A DNA stretch of 61,744 bases from SZAS-103 sp038316385 (lineage in GTDB: Bacteria > Pseudomonadota > Gammaproteobacteria > Xanthomonadales > Xanthomonadaceae), in NCBI GenBank assembly GCA_038316385.1, contig JBBQAN010000015.1, positions 1 through 61,744 of the forward strand. Reading direction: 5' to 3'. The notes under the pieces are model-generated. The model did not search any database and had not been told where the DNA came from. It saw only the letters and a program-made list of their open reading frames with translations. Below, piece by piece: positions 27,716 to 35,564 of the stretch (positions are counted from its first letter, which is position 1; every line of letters begins with the position of its first letter). The position numbers were made by a program, and so were the translations under genes.

Positions 27716-29623
27716 ATGCCCCGCATTCGTTTGCTTGCCAGCGCCGTCGCGCTCGCGATCTGTTCCATCGCCACCGCTGCAGCTTCCACTGCGCAGGTTC
27801 CGACCTACGACAGCGTCATCAGTTTCGGCGACAGCCTGACCGATGCCGGCAATGTGGCCGCGCTCAATGGCTTGCCGCCGGGCTTCAGCTTCACAACCAA
27901 TCCCGATCCGGTCTCAGTGCAACTCATCGCCGCCGCATTCGGCTTCGACCAGACCAATATCTCTCCGCTTATCCCCGGTTCGCACGGCACCAACTACGCC
28001 TACGGCGGCGCGTGCGTGCAGGCCAACAGCGCGACCTTTACCTGCGGCTTGTCGCCGGCCCCGTTCTCGATCACCAATCAAGTGACCGGGTATCTCACCG
28101 CGAACGGCGGTAAAGCCGACGGCCAAGCGCTCTTCACGATGTGGGGCGGCGCCAACGACATCTTCACTTACGCGGGTCTTGCCGGCGCCGGTCTGATTAC
28201 TCCGGCACAAGCAGCGGGCGGCACCGCCATATCGGCGCACACCGAAGCGGGCTTGATTGATGCGCTGCATTCTGCGGGTGCGGGTAACATCATCGTGTTC
28301 AACCTGCCCAATATCGGCGTAACGCCAGAATTCAGGGGTACTCCGGCGCAGGCTGGAGTCACCGGTTTGGTCCTTACTTTCAACGGCCAACTCAACGCAG
28401 CGCTTTCCGGCAAGACCGGCATCATCCCGGTCGATGTGTTTGGACTCGTCAACGAAGTGTTTGCCAACCCAACGGCATACGGCTTCGCCAACGTCACTGG
28501 AACGGCGTGCAGCACAGGTCCAGGTGTGGGTGGTCCGCCGAGTTCGGTGGCTTGCGGTCCTGCCAGTTTGGCTGGACAACTGCCATACACCTATTTGCCG
28601 GGTACCAATCTGAGCTACTTCTTTGCTGATGGCGTGCATCCCACCGGCGCCGCACATGCGCTGCTTGCGGAAGCCGTGCTGCAGGAAATCCAGGCGCCAG
28701 GCATCGTCTCGATGCTCGCCGAAACGCCATTGCAGACATTCCAGACGACCACCCGCGGCATCCACGACCAGATGCAGGCCGATATGGTGAATACGCGTCA
28801 GGACGGCACCCTGCGCACCTTCGCGAGCATCGATTACAGCCACCAGCGCTACGATGCAACGGCGACCTCGCCGAACACCAGCAGTCGCGATTCCTCGTTG
28901 ATGCTTGGCAGTGATTACTACGTCAACAGCGCGGTGTCGCTGGGCTTGTCTTCGACGTTCAGCCATCAGGACGCCACCTTCGGCGGCGGCGGCGGTTTCC
29001 AGAACAACGAACCGATGATCAGCGCATTCGGCGTGTGGCATACGCCCGATTTCTATGTGTCGTTGCTGGGCTCGATCGGCCAGTTGAACTTCAACGGCGT
29101 CAAGCGTTCGATCCAGCTTGGCGCAACCACCCGCATCGAGTCTGGCAGCACCAGCGGCTCGCACACCGGCGTCGAACTGGCCGGCGGTTACTTCTTCCAT
29201 TGGGGCGCGTACCAGACCGGGCCGTTCGCGAGCATCTCGCATGAGCGGGTGAAAGTCGGCAGCTACAACGAGAACGGCAACGACAGCACCGCGATGGTGT
29301 TCGATCGCCAGGAGCGCAAAGCCACGATCGCCAAGATCGGCTGGGAGTTGTCCGGCGGCACCACCTTCCATCCGTTCGCGCGCGTGGCCTACGAGCATGA
29401 ATCGGATGGCAATGCGCGCTACGTCACTGCGGGCCTGGTCGGTTTGAATGGTACCTTCAGTATGGCGGGCTACCAGCCGGATTCGAGCTATTTCAGCGGC
29501 GAACTCGGCCTGGCTGCGGCAATCGGCGATAACTTCACCGGATACGCTGCGTATGCGGGTCATTTCGGCGACTCCAGTCAGCGCGTGGACAGCCTCAACC
29601 TCGGTTTGAAGTGGAGCTGGTAA
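27716..29623 (+). CDS. GDSL-family autotransporter esterase/lipase
   Basis: A 635-residue outer-membrane autotransporter with a surface esterase, like Pseudomonas EstA. Signal peptide 1-26 is followed by a GDSL hydrolase: Ser40 in SFGDSLTDAGN, GGANDIF, and DGVHPTGAAH near 304 with the catalytic Asp/His. From about residue 360 the sequence alternates like a beta-barrel and ends with an aromatic residue (LNLGLKWSW), as barrel proteins do. An AGGAG ribosome site precedes the ATG. An intrinsic terminator follows 30 bases after the stop. The substrate is probably an ester lipid. Confidence 0.9.
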   Translation: MPRIRLLASAVALAICSIATAAASTAQVPTYDSVISFGDSLTDAGNVAALNGLPPGFSFTTNPDPVSVQLIAAAFGFDQTNISPLIPGSHGTNYAYGGACVQANSATFTCGLSPAPFSITNQVTGYLTANGGKADGQALFTMWGGANDIFTYAGLAGAGLITPAQAAGGTAISAHTEAGLIDALHSAGAGNIIVFNLPNIGVTPEFRGTPAQAGVTGLVLTFNGQLNAALSGKTGIIPVDVFGLVNEVFANPTAYGFANVTGTACSTGPGVGGPPSSVACGPASLAGQLPYTYLPGTNLSYFFADGVHPTGAAHALLAEAVLQEIQAPGIVSMLAETPLQTFQTTTRGIHDQMQADMVNTRQDGTLRTFASIDYSHQRYDATATSPNTSSRDSSLMLGSDYYVNSAVSLGLSSTFSHQDATFGGGGGFQNNEPMISAFGVWHTPDFYVSLLGSIGQLNFNGVKRSIQLGATTRIESGSTSGSHTGVELAGGYFFHWGAYQTGPFASISHERVKVGSYNENGNDSTAMVFDRQERKATIAKIGWELSGGTTFHPFARVAYEHESDGNARYVTAGLVGLNGTFSMAGYQPDSSYFSGELGLAAAIGDNFTGYAAYAGHFGDSSQRVDSLNLGLKWSW

Positions 29624-29652
29624 GTAAAACGGATTCAGCAGCATTGCAATTG

Positions 29653-29679
29653 AAAAGCCGCCCTTCGGGGCGGCTTTTT
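29653..29679. terminator. Bidirectional intrinsic terminator
   Basis: AAAAGCCGCCC-TTCG-GGGCGGCTTTTT: a perfect GC-rich stem with a UUCG tetraloop, a T-run on the plus strand and an A-run before the stem. It ends the autotransporter transcript. Confidence 0.9.
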
Positions 29680-29786
29680 GTTGTGCGGTGATTTTGCCCG
29701 GGTGCGAACCATTTCGCGCTCAAGCGCGCGGCAGCAAACCTCCGCATCGGCGTTCTGCGCGTGAGCAGCCGCAGCTTGCATGCCGC

Positions 29787-29792
29787 TACACT
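29787..29792 (+). promoter_or_regulatory. Possible -10 element of the P-II gene
   Basis: TACACT in the context GCTACACTGCGCC, 32 bases before the P-II start codon. A similar GCTACAATGCGC stands before speA. No good -35 hexamer is visible at 16-18 bases, so this is tentative. Confidence 0.3.
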
Positions 29793-29824
29793 GCGCCAAC
29801 GACCGCAACACCGGAGCGCATCGC

Positions 29825-30163
29825 ATGAAAATGGTCATGGCCATCATCAAACCATTCAAGCTCGACGACGTGCGCGAGGCGCTGTCCGAGGCCGGCGTCA
29901 ACGGCATCACCGCGACCGAAGTGAAAGGTTTCGGCCGCCAGAAAGGCCACACCGAGTTGTATCGCGGCGCCGAATACGTGGTCGATTTCCTGCCCAAGAT
30001 CAAGCTCGAAGTTGCCGTCGCCGACGACCAGGCCGAGCGCGTCGTCGAAGCCATCATGCACGCCGCCGGCACCGGCAAGATCGGCGACGGCAAAATCTTC
30101 GTGTACGACCTCGATCGCGTGGTGCGGATTCGCACGGGCGAGTTGGATGGGGATGCGTTGTGA
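29825..30163 (+). CDS. glnB: Nitrogen regulatory protein P-II
   Basis: A 112-residue P-II protein, a trimer that integrates 2-oxoglutarate, ATP/ADP and glutamine signals and controls glutamine synthetase adenylylation and NtrB. The T-loop contains Tyr51 (ELYRGAEY), the uridylylation site, and the C-terminal GDGKIFVYDLDRVVRIRTGE is typical. I start at MKMVMAIIKPFKLDD, the family N-terminus, not at the upstream ATG at 29780. No amtB is adjacent, so GlnB is slightly favoured over GlnK, but the two cannot be separated with certainty. Confidence 0.93.
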   Translation: MKMVMAIIKPFKLDDVREALSEAGVNGITATEVKGFGRQKGHTELYRGAEYVVDFLPKIKLEVAVADDQAERVVEAIMHAAGTGKIGDGKIFVYDLDRVVRIRTGELDGDAL

Positions 30164-30222
30164 CGGCAAGCCAACAAACTCTGACTTTGTCCTGTACCAA
30201 GCGTCAAGAACGAGGAACCCAA

Positions 30223-31158
30223 ATGCGCCTGATGTACTTTCTGGCCTTGTTGGCACTTGTGCCCATCGCATCCGCCGCAACAAAGAGTGACGATCCGCAC
30301 AGCCAATTCATCGACAAAAGCATCGTCACCTATCCCACATCGTTGGGAAATTACAGCTTAGCGAAGGAGTCCTACGACCCGGCCAATGTTGCGAATGGCG
30401 TCAGCCTGAAATACGACCTTGCCGATGCACCGCACGAATTGGCGTTTGACATCTACGTCTATCCGCTGGGTCGCGCTGACACGGACAAGGCGGTCGACGA
30501 TGCAATGGTTGAGATGGAGGGTGAAATCCGTGCCCTGGAGCAGAAAAAGATCTACACCGATCTGAAGTTCAAAGATGCCGTGGCGTTTGAAATCGCCGTG
30601 CCACCCCCTAGCATGCGCAAATCCGACGACAAGAAGGACGCGGTTTCCTCGGATGCGCCGGTGCCAGATAAACCGTTGGATGCAATGGATTCCAATACCC
30701 GCTCGATCGTCGAAGCTGCGCGTGCAGCTGATCCCCCCAAGAAAAGTACGGGCCGCAAACGCGCCTTGACGCTCACCGCAGACGGTATGCCGAGAGAGTC
30801 GTTGGCGTATGTGTTCTACCGCAACTTATTCCTGATCAGCGTGCGCGCCACTGCGTCGATCGACGCGCTGCCCACAGATAAATTCAACGCCGTGGTCGAT
30901 CGTGCTGTGCAAGACTTGGTGCCGGCCATGGACATCCAGAACTTCGGAGACTGCGGCACGATCCATGTGTTCGTCGATGACAAAGCAGTCGACAAGGATA
31001 AAGATGCCTTGGCGGGCGCAGTCCAACTCATTCGCGAGACGGGTCGTATCTGGCGCGAGAATTGCGCCAACAAGCCTGGCCCCAATACCGCTCCGTCGGC
31101 TAAACATGCGCAAAAAACCATCGTCTATCCAGCGGGGCTCTGGAAGGTACACAACTAG
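30223..31158 (+). CDS. Secreted protein of unknown function
   Basis: A 311-residue protein with signal peptide MRLMYFLALLALVPIASAA. The mature region looks soluble and mixed alpha/beta (SIVTYPTSLGNYSLAKESYDP ... HELAFDIYVYPLGR ... ESLAYVFYRNLFLISVRAT), with a charged linker around 130-180. I recognise no family. CGAGGAA forms a ribosome site before the ATG. It follows the P-II gene by 59 bases and may share its transcript. Confidence 0.75.
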   Translation: MRLMYFLALLALVPIASAATKSDDPHSQFIDKSIVTYPTSLGNYSLAKESYDPANVANGVSLKYDLADAPHELAFDIYVYPLGRADTDKAVDDAMVEMEGEIRALEQKKIYTDLKFKDAVAFEIAVPPPSMRKSDDKKDAVSSDAPVPDKPLDAMDSNTRSIVEAARAADPPKKSTGRKRALTLTADGMPRESLAYVFYRNLFLISVRATASIDALPTDKFNAVVDRAVQDLVPAMDIQNFGDCGTIHVFVDDKAVDKDKDALAGAVQLIRETGRIWRENCANKPGPNTAPSAKHAQKTIVYPAGLWKVHN

Positions 31159-31275
31159 GCGCAAATGGTGTCAGAGACCAATGGCACTCCCTTAAGCCAC
31201 TTTTCGCTGCTTACGTAACTGCTCGCGAGCGACTGCACGAGTTGTGCACAACAGTGATTGTGGCTTGGGTTGTCG

Positions 31276-31449
31276 CGCGGCTGTGTAGTTCTTCGTCGCG
31301 ATTGGTTTCCCAGCGGCATCGGCGTGGTGGAACGCATCAAGGTCGCGCGATTGCTGGGAAGCGATCATGCAGCTCCACCATCCGGTCGGATAGCACAGCT
31401 GCCGGAACGGCAGGACGGCAAAGTCGACGAAGCCGGCAACGCGCATTGC
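31276..31449 (-). pseudogene. Relic of a second spermidine synthase (C-terminal part)
   Basis: The minus strand here encodes a peptide that aligns with the C-terminus of the intact SpeE at 34552-35412. Both contain CYPTGWWSCMIAS; by hand alignment 31 of 47 residues agree, from AVLPFRQ to KNYTA. The nucleotide match starts near 31284. The frame continues downstream to 31192 without similarity. The N-terminal two thirds, including the SAM-binding motif, are missing, so it is non-functional. It lies 3.3 kb from the intact gene in the same orientation. Confidence 0.75.
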
Positions 31450-31469
31450 AACGCGCATTGCAACGCGCA
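31436..31469. repeat. 12-bp tandem repeat
   Basis: The unit GCAACGCGCATT is present twice in full and a third time in part. It sits at the broken end of the speE relic, where the intact gene has a related GCGCATTGCGCTGCGCATG, so it could be slippage at a rearrangement junction. Confidence 0.6.
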
Positions 31470-31500
31470 GCGACGCGGTCTTTATTCCTCGTTCACCGCC

Positions 31501-31758
31501 ATGCCCTGCACCATCCATGCGGTGGTCTCCACCGCCACCAGCGATCCGGCCGCCAAAATCCCGGGCAAACTGGGTGTCAAGTGGATCTACCAGGATGCAC
31601 AGGTGGTCAACGACGAAACCCGCAACATCGACTTCACCGGCAGCGGTACCACTGACTTCCAGATCAGCAAGCCCGACGGCTGGCCGGCCGGCAAGTACAA
31701 GGTCGAAGTCTCCCTCGACGGAAACGTCGTGCAGAGCAAGGATTTCGAGGTGAAGTAA
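31501..31758 (+). pseudogene. Decapitated reading frame, C-terminal domain of a secreted protein
   Basis: 85 codons from an ATG at 31501, ending TTDFQISKPDGWPAGKYKVEVSLDGNVVQSKDFEVK. This looks like the C-terminal immunoglobulin-like domain that in other proteobacterial proteins follows a lipoprotein signal. Here no signal peptide or ribosome site precedes it; upstream sequence in frame runs into the speE relic. Either the 5' part was lost or the short form is translated as such. An intrinsic terminator follows 25 bases after the stop, as for a once-real gene. Confidence 0.55.
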
Positions 31759-31782
31759 GACGCTGGCACCGTCACGCATGAC

Positions 31783-31814
31783 AAGGGCGCGGAGTGATCC
31801 GCGCCCTTTGTTTT
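31783..31814 (+). terminator. Intrinsic terminator
   Basis: Stem GGGCGCGGA (31785-31793), loop GTGA, TCCGCGCCC (31798-31806), then TTTGTTTTG. It ends the truncated frame at 31501-31758. From here to the kinase start I see no further gene. Confidence 0.88.
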
Positions 31815-32063
31815 GTTGATCGGTCGGCGCGGCGGTTGCGCGACAATCAGTGAGGCTCGCAAGACCGGAGCTCGAAGTCGCGCTCGTCGCTGAAAAGTGC
31901 GTGGTAGGGTCATTTGAAGGCACGAGCTCGTGATCGGTGACAACATTCCTCCGCGATTGCGCGGCCATGTCGGCGAGCCAGCGGTGCACGATGCAGTCAT
32001 CCCTGCCATCCATCCGATGGGCGTAGGCGTCCTTGCTTGAGTGCGTGGGCGCTGGCCGCCAGA

Positions 32064-34541
32064 ATGCAAGCGATGGAACAGCCGATGGACGAATCGACAC
32101 GCGTATTGGGAGGCGGCACGACGGCAACGGGCGAGCTCGTCGCCGGTTCGCGGATCGGCGCATGGCGGGTGCTGCGCGTGCTCGGACGTGGCGGCATGGG
32201 CGAGGTGTATCTCGGCGAACGCGCCGACGAAAGTTTCGACAAGCAGGTTGCAATCAAGCTGGTGCAGGGTGCGATGACGCCGGCCGCGCACATGCGCTTC
32301 GATGCCGAGAAGCAGGCGCTGGCGCGGCTTGAACATCCGCACATCGCGCGCCTGATCGATGCCGGCGAGACCGAGCGCGGCTGGCCATACCTGGTAATGG
32401 AATACGTCGACGGCATGCCGATCGATCATTACCTCGCCGACAAGGACGTCGATGAAGTTCTCGCGATCTTTCTGCAAGTCTGCGAGGCCGCCGCGTATGC
32501 GCACCGGCAACTCGTGCTGCACCGGGACATCAAGCCGAACAATATCCTCGTCGATGGCACAGGTGAAGCGAAGTTGCTGGATTTCGGCATCGCCAAACTT
32601 CTCCAGTCCACTGACACTGCCGAGGAATCGCGCACGGTCGAGCGTGCGTACACGCCCGAATACGCAAGCCCCGAACAGGTGTTCGGCCGGCCGATCGGTG
32701 TTGCCAGCGATGTCTACTCGCTCGGCGTACTGCTGTATCGACTGCTGACAGGTGTTTCGCCGTATCGCTTTGATGCCGGCGACACTGCGGCGCTCGTGCA
32801 CGCGCTCGGCAACGACACCCTCGTCGCGCCCAGCCGCGCGATTCTCGGCGACAGCACCGTCCAAGCTGGAAGCACGCGCCGCCGCCGCTCGCGCCTGCTG
32901 GCTGGCGACCTCGACACCATCGCCCGCAAGGCATTGAACAAGCAGCCGGAGCGTCGCTACCCCACGGTCGATGCGTTCGCCGAGGACATCCGTCGCCACA
33001 TCGCGCATGAGCCGATTCGCGCGCAGCCCGATTCGCTGCACTATCGCGCCAGCAAGTTCCTGCGCCGCAACATGATCGGCGTCGCGGCGACGATCGCGGT
33101 ATCGCTGGCGCTGGTCGGCGGCCTCGTCGCAAGTCTGTGGCAGGCGCATCTGGCCAACGAGCAACGCATCCTCGCTGATCGACGCTTCGAGGATGTGCGT
33201 ACTCTGGCGCATTCGATGATCTTCGATCTGCACGACGAACTCATGAAGCTGCCGGGTTCGACCAAGGCACGCGGCGTGCTCGTGCACGAAGCTCTCGCGT
33301 ACCTGCAGCGGCTCGGTGGCGAAGGCAATGCGTCGCCCGCGCTGCACCGCGAAATGGCGAGCGCCTGGATGCGTGTCGGCGACGTGCAGGGCGGATCGGG
33401 CGTCTCCAATCTCGGCGATCTGGATGGCGCGATGAAAAGTTACGTGCAGGCGCGGCAACACGCCGAAGCGCTGATGCGCGCGTTGCCTGCCGACATTGCG
33501 GCGCGCAGCCTGCACGCGCAAATCCTGTTGCACCAAGCCGATGCGTTGTATCAGGGCAACGTGCTGGACAAGTCCGAACAGGTTTACCGGCAGGCGCTGG
33601 CGGAATGGACTGCACTGCCGAAAGAGAAAGTGCCGCAGGCGACACTCGGCATCGCGCGTTCGCAGGATGGATTGGGCGATGTGATGTTCTGGACCAACAA
33701 GCTTGATGCCGCGTTGCGCCTCTACACGCAAGCGCAGACGACGATCGAAAACGCCGGTCCGGGCAAGGACCCGCGAACCTACGCACTCTTCATCAGTCAA
33801 ACCGAACAGCAGCGCGGCAATACCGAAGGCTGGCTCGGCCATCCGCAACAGGCACGCGCACTGATGCAGCAGGGCATCGCGCGGCTGCAGGTATTGAAGA
33901 AGGCGTTTCCCGACGATACGTCGATCGACCATGCGCTCGCGATCGCGTGGATGGAGTTCGGCGAAAACCTGGACGACCTGACCGACAAGCAACCCATGCT
34001 CGATGCGTACACAAATGCGCGCGATGCGTCGGCGCGGCTTGCAGCGGCGGATGCTGCCGACTCGCGTGCGAAGATCCAGCTTGCGCTGAGCGAACAGAAG
34101 CTCGGCGATGCATATTTTGAGCTGAAGCATTATGACGAAGCGCTGGCGCGCTATCGGGTCGCGCTGGCCAGCGAGCAGGAGATTGCGCGGCTGGATGCGC
34201 GCAATCAAACCGTGCGCCAAGACATGGCCATGAGCTGGTACGACATCGCATCGGTCATGCATGAACAGCATCGGCACGACGAAGCGCTCGCTGCCTACAA
34301 ACAGACGCTCGCGTTGCGCCAAGCGCTGGTGGCGCAGGCACCGAAAGCCGCGATGCTGCGGCGTGATGTCGCGGTCGTGTACGACGGCATCGCGGAGGAA
34401 CAGTCCGACCCCGCCGAGGCCTGCCGCAACTGGATCGCCAGCGATGAAGGCTGGCAGGCGCTGGTGAGCGAAGGCAGTGCGCCGCCTTCGGACCAGCCGG
34501 CAATCTCCCGCGTGCACCAGCACGCTGCGGCTTGTCGCTAG
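32064..34541 (+). CDS. Membrane Ser/Thr protein kinase with C-terminal TPR repeats
   Basis: An 825-residue PknB-type kinase. The kinase domain (about 30-310) has glycine loop GRGGMGEVY, VAIK lysine, HRDIKPNNIL catalytic loop, DFG and SPEQ. One transmembrane helix (GVAATIAVSLALVGGLVASLW, about 335-355) follows. The remainder is helical TPR-like repeats (NLGDLDGAMKSYVQARQHAEAL, KHYDEALARYRVALASEQE). The cytoplasmic kinase thus faces a probably periplasmic TPR region. The start is uncertain: ATGs at 32064 and 32073 and a TTG at 32037 are all in frame. It converges on speE with a 10-base gap. No partner phosphatase or sigma factor is adjacent. Confidence 0.88.
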   Translation: MQAMEQPMDESTRVLGGGTTATGELVAGSRIGAWRVLRVLGRGGMGEVYLGERADESFDKQVAIKLVQGAMTPAAHMRFDAEKQALARLEHPHIARLIDAGETERGWPYLVMEYVDGMPIDHYLADKDVDEVLAIFLQVCEAAAYAHRQLVLHRDIKPNNILVDGTGEAKLLDFGIAKLLQSTDTAEESRTVERAYTPEYASPEQVFGRPIGVASDVYSLGVLLYRLLTGVSPYRFDAGDTAALVHALGNDTLVAPSRAILGDSTVQAGSTRRRRSRLLAGDLDTIARKALNKQPERRYPTVDAFAEDIRRHIAHEPIRAQPDSLHYRASKFLRRNMIGVAATIAVSLALVGGLVASLWQAHLANEQRILADRRFEDVRTLAHSMIFDLHDELMKLPGSTKARGVLVHEALAYLQRLGGEGNASPALHREMASAWMRVGDVQGGSGVSNLGDLDGAMKSYVQARQHAEALMRALPADIAARSLHAQILLHQADALYQGNVLDKSEQVYRQALAEWTALPKEKVPQATLGIARSQDGLGDVMFWTNKLDAALRLYTQAQTTIENAGPGKDPRTYALFISQTEQQRGNTEGWLGHPQQARALMQQGIARLQVLKKAFPDDTSIDHALAIAWMEFGENLDDLTDKQPMLDAYTNARDASARLAAADAADSRAKIQLALSEQKLGDAYFELKHYDEALARYRVALASEQEIARLDARNQTVRQDMAMSWYDIASVMHEQHRHDEALAAYKQTLALRQALVAQAPKAAMLRRDVAVVYDGIAEEQSDPAEACRNWIASDEGWQALVSEGSAPPSDQPAISRVHQHAAACR

Positions 34542-34551
34542 CGCGTGTTGA

Positions 34552-35412
34552 TTATCCGCGCAGCGCTTCAGCTACGAATGGTGGCGTTGCCAGCGCTCCC
34601 TGGTGGACATCGGCCGTGTAGTACTTCGTCACAAATGTCTTCGCGCCCGCATCGTTCTTGCGGAATGATGAAAGATCGCGCGGCTGCTTCGAGGCGATCA
34701 TGCAACTCCACCAGCCGGTCGGATAACATGGCTGAGGGAATGGCAACACCTTGAAGTCGTGGAAACCGGCGTCGCGCATTGCGCTGCGCATGTCGAGAAT
34801 CAGGTGCATCAGTGCAAGCGGGCTTTCGCTTTGTTGTACAAGCAACCCGTCCGGGCGCAACGCCTTCAGGCAGTTCGCGTAAAAATCGCGATTGAACAAG
34901 CCCTCGGCGGGGCCGACCGGATCGGTGGAATCGACGACGATGATGTCGATGCTTTCCGGCGCCGCATTGGCCATGAATGCGATGCCGTCGTCGAACATGA
35001 TTGTTGCGCGTGGATCGCCGTTCGACTCGCATAACTCCGGGAAATATTTTTCCGCCATCCGCGTGACCTGCTCATCGATGTCGCATTGCACCGCCGTGCG
35101 CACGCCGGGATGCTTGAGCACTTCGCGCAACGTGCCGCAATCGCCGCCGCCGATGATGACCACGTCCTTTGGATCGGGATGAGTGAACAGCGGCGTGTGC
35201 GCCATCATCTCGTGATAGAAAAAATTGTCACGCGTGGTGACCATCGTCGCGCCGTCTATCACCATCAGGTTGCCCCAATCAGTGGTCTCGAAAATCTCGA
35301 TCTTCTGGAATGGCGATTGCACTTCGTCGAGTTTGCGCGACACGCGGAAGCCAATCGAAGAACCGGTATGCGAAAAGTCCTCGCGGAACCACGTTGATGA
35401 AGGTTGATTCAT
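34552..35412 (-). CDS. speE: Spermidine synthase SpeE
   Basis: A 286-residue aminopropyltransferase that converts putrescine and decarboxylated SAM to spermidine. The SAM-like nucleotide loop VVIIGGGDCGTLREV and the catalytic VVDSTDPVGPAEGLF region are present. Length matches E. coli SpeE. It is divergent from speA, which supplies the agmatine branch to putrescine, so the 152-base gap probably co-regulates both. speD is not in the window. Confidence 0.95.
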   Translation of the reverse strand: MNQPSSTWFREDFSHTGSSIGFRVSRKLDEVQSPFQKIEIFETTDWGNLMVIDGATMVTTRDNFFYHEMMAHTPLFTHPDPKDVVIIGGGDCGTLREVLKHPGVRTAVQCDIDEQVTRMAEKYFPELCESNGDPRATIMFDDGIAFMANAAPESIDIIVVDSTDPVGPAEGLFNRDFYANCLKALRPDGLLVQQSESPLALMHLILDMRSAMRDAGFHDFKVLPFPQPCYPTGWWSCMIASKQPRDLSSFRKNDAGAKTFVTKYYTADVHQGALATPPFVAEALRG

Positions 35413-35518
35413 GGCGTTCGAAACCAGTGGATAGACAAGGCCGCCATTGTATCGGATGCCACTTTCAAGCTTTTGACCTCAATGCTGTGCTTGAAATAGC
35501 ACGGCAGTCCGTGGGGGC

Positions 35519-35524
35519 TACAAT
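35519..35524 (+). promoter_or_regulatory. Possible -10 element of speA
   Basis: TACAAT (GGGGCTACAATGCGCGCC), 40 bases before the speA ATG. TTGAAA at 35491-35496 is 22 bases away, too far for a standard -35. An alternative pair is TTGACC (35473-35478) with ATAGCA 17 bases on. Confidence 0.35.
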
Positions 35525-35564
35525 GCGCGCCTTGCCTGCATCACGTCCGAAGGAGTCCTCGCGC

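Noticed and set aside
31587..34523. 978-codon open frame on the minus strand opposite the Ser/Thr kinase
   Set aside because: It is the shadow of a GC-rich gene: the plus strand carries a full kinase with all motifs, and the antisense product has no recognisable domain and is arginine/histidine-rich.
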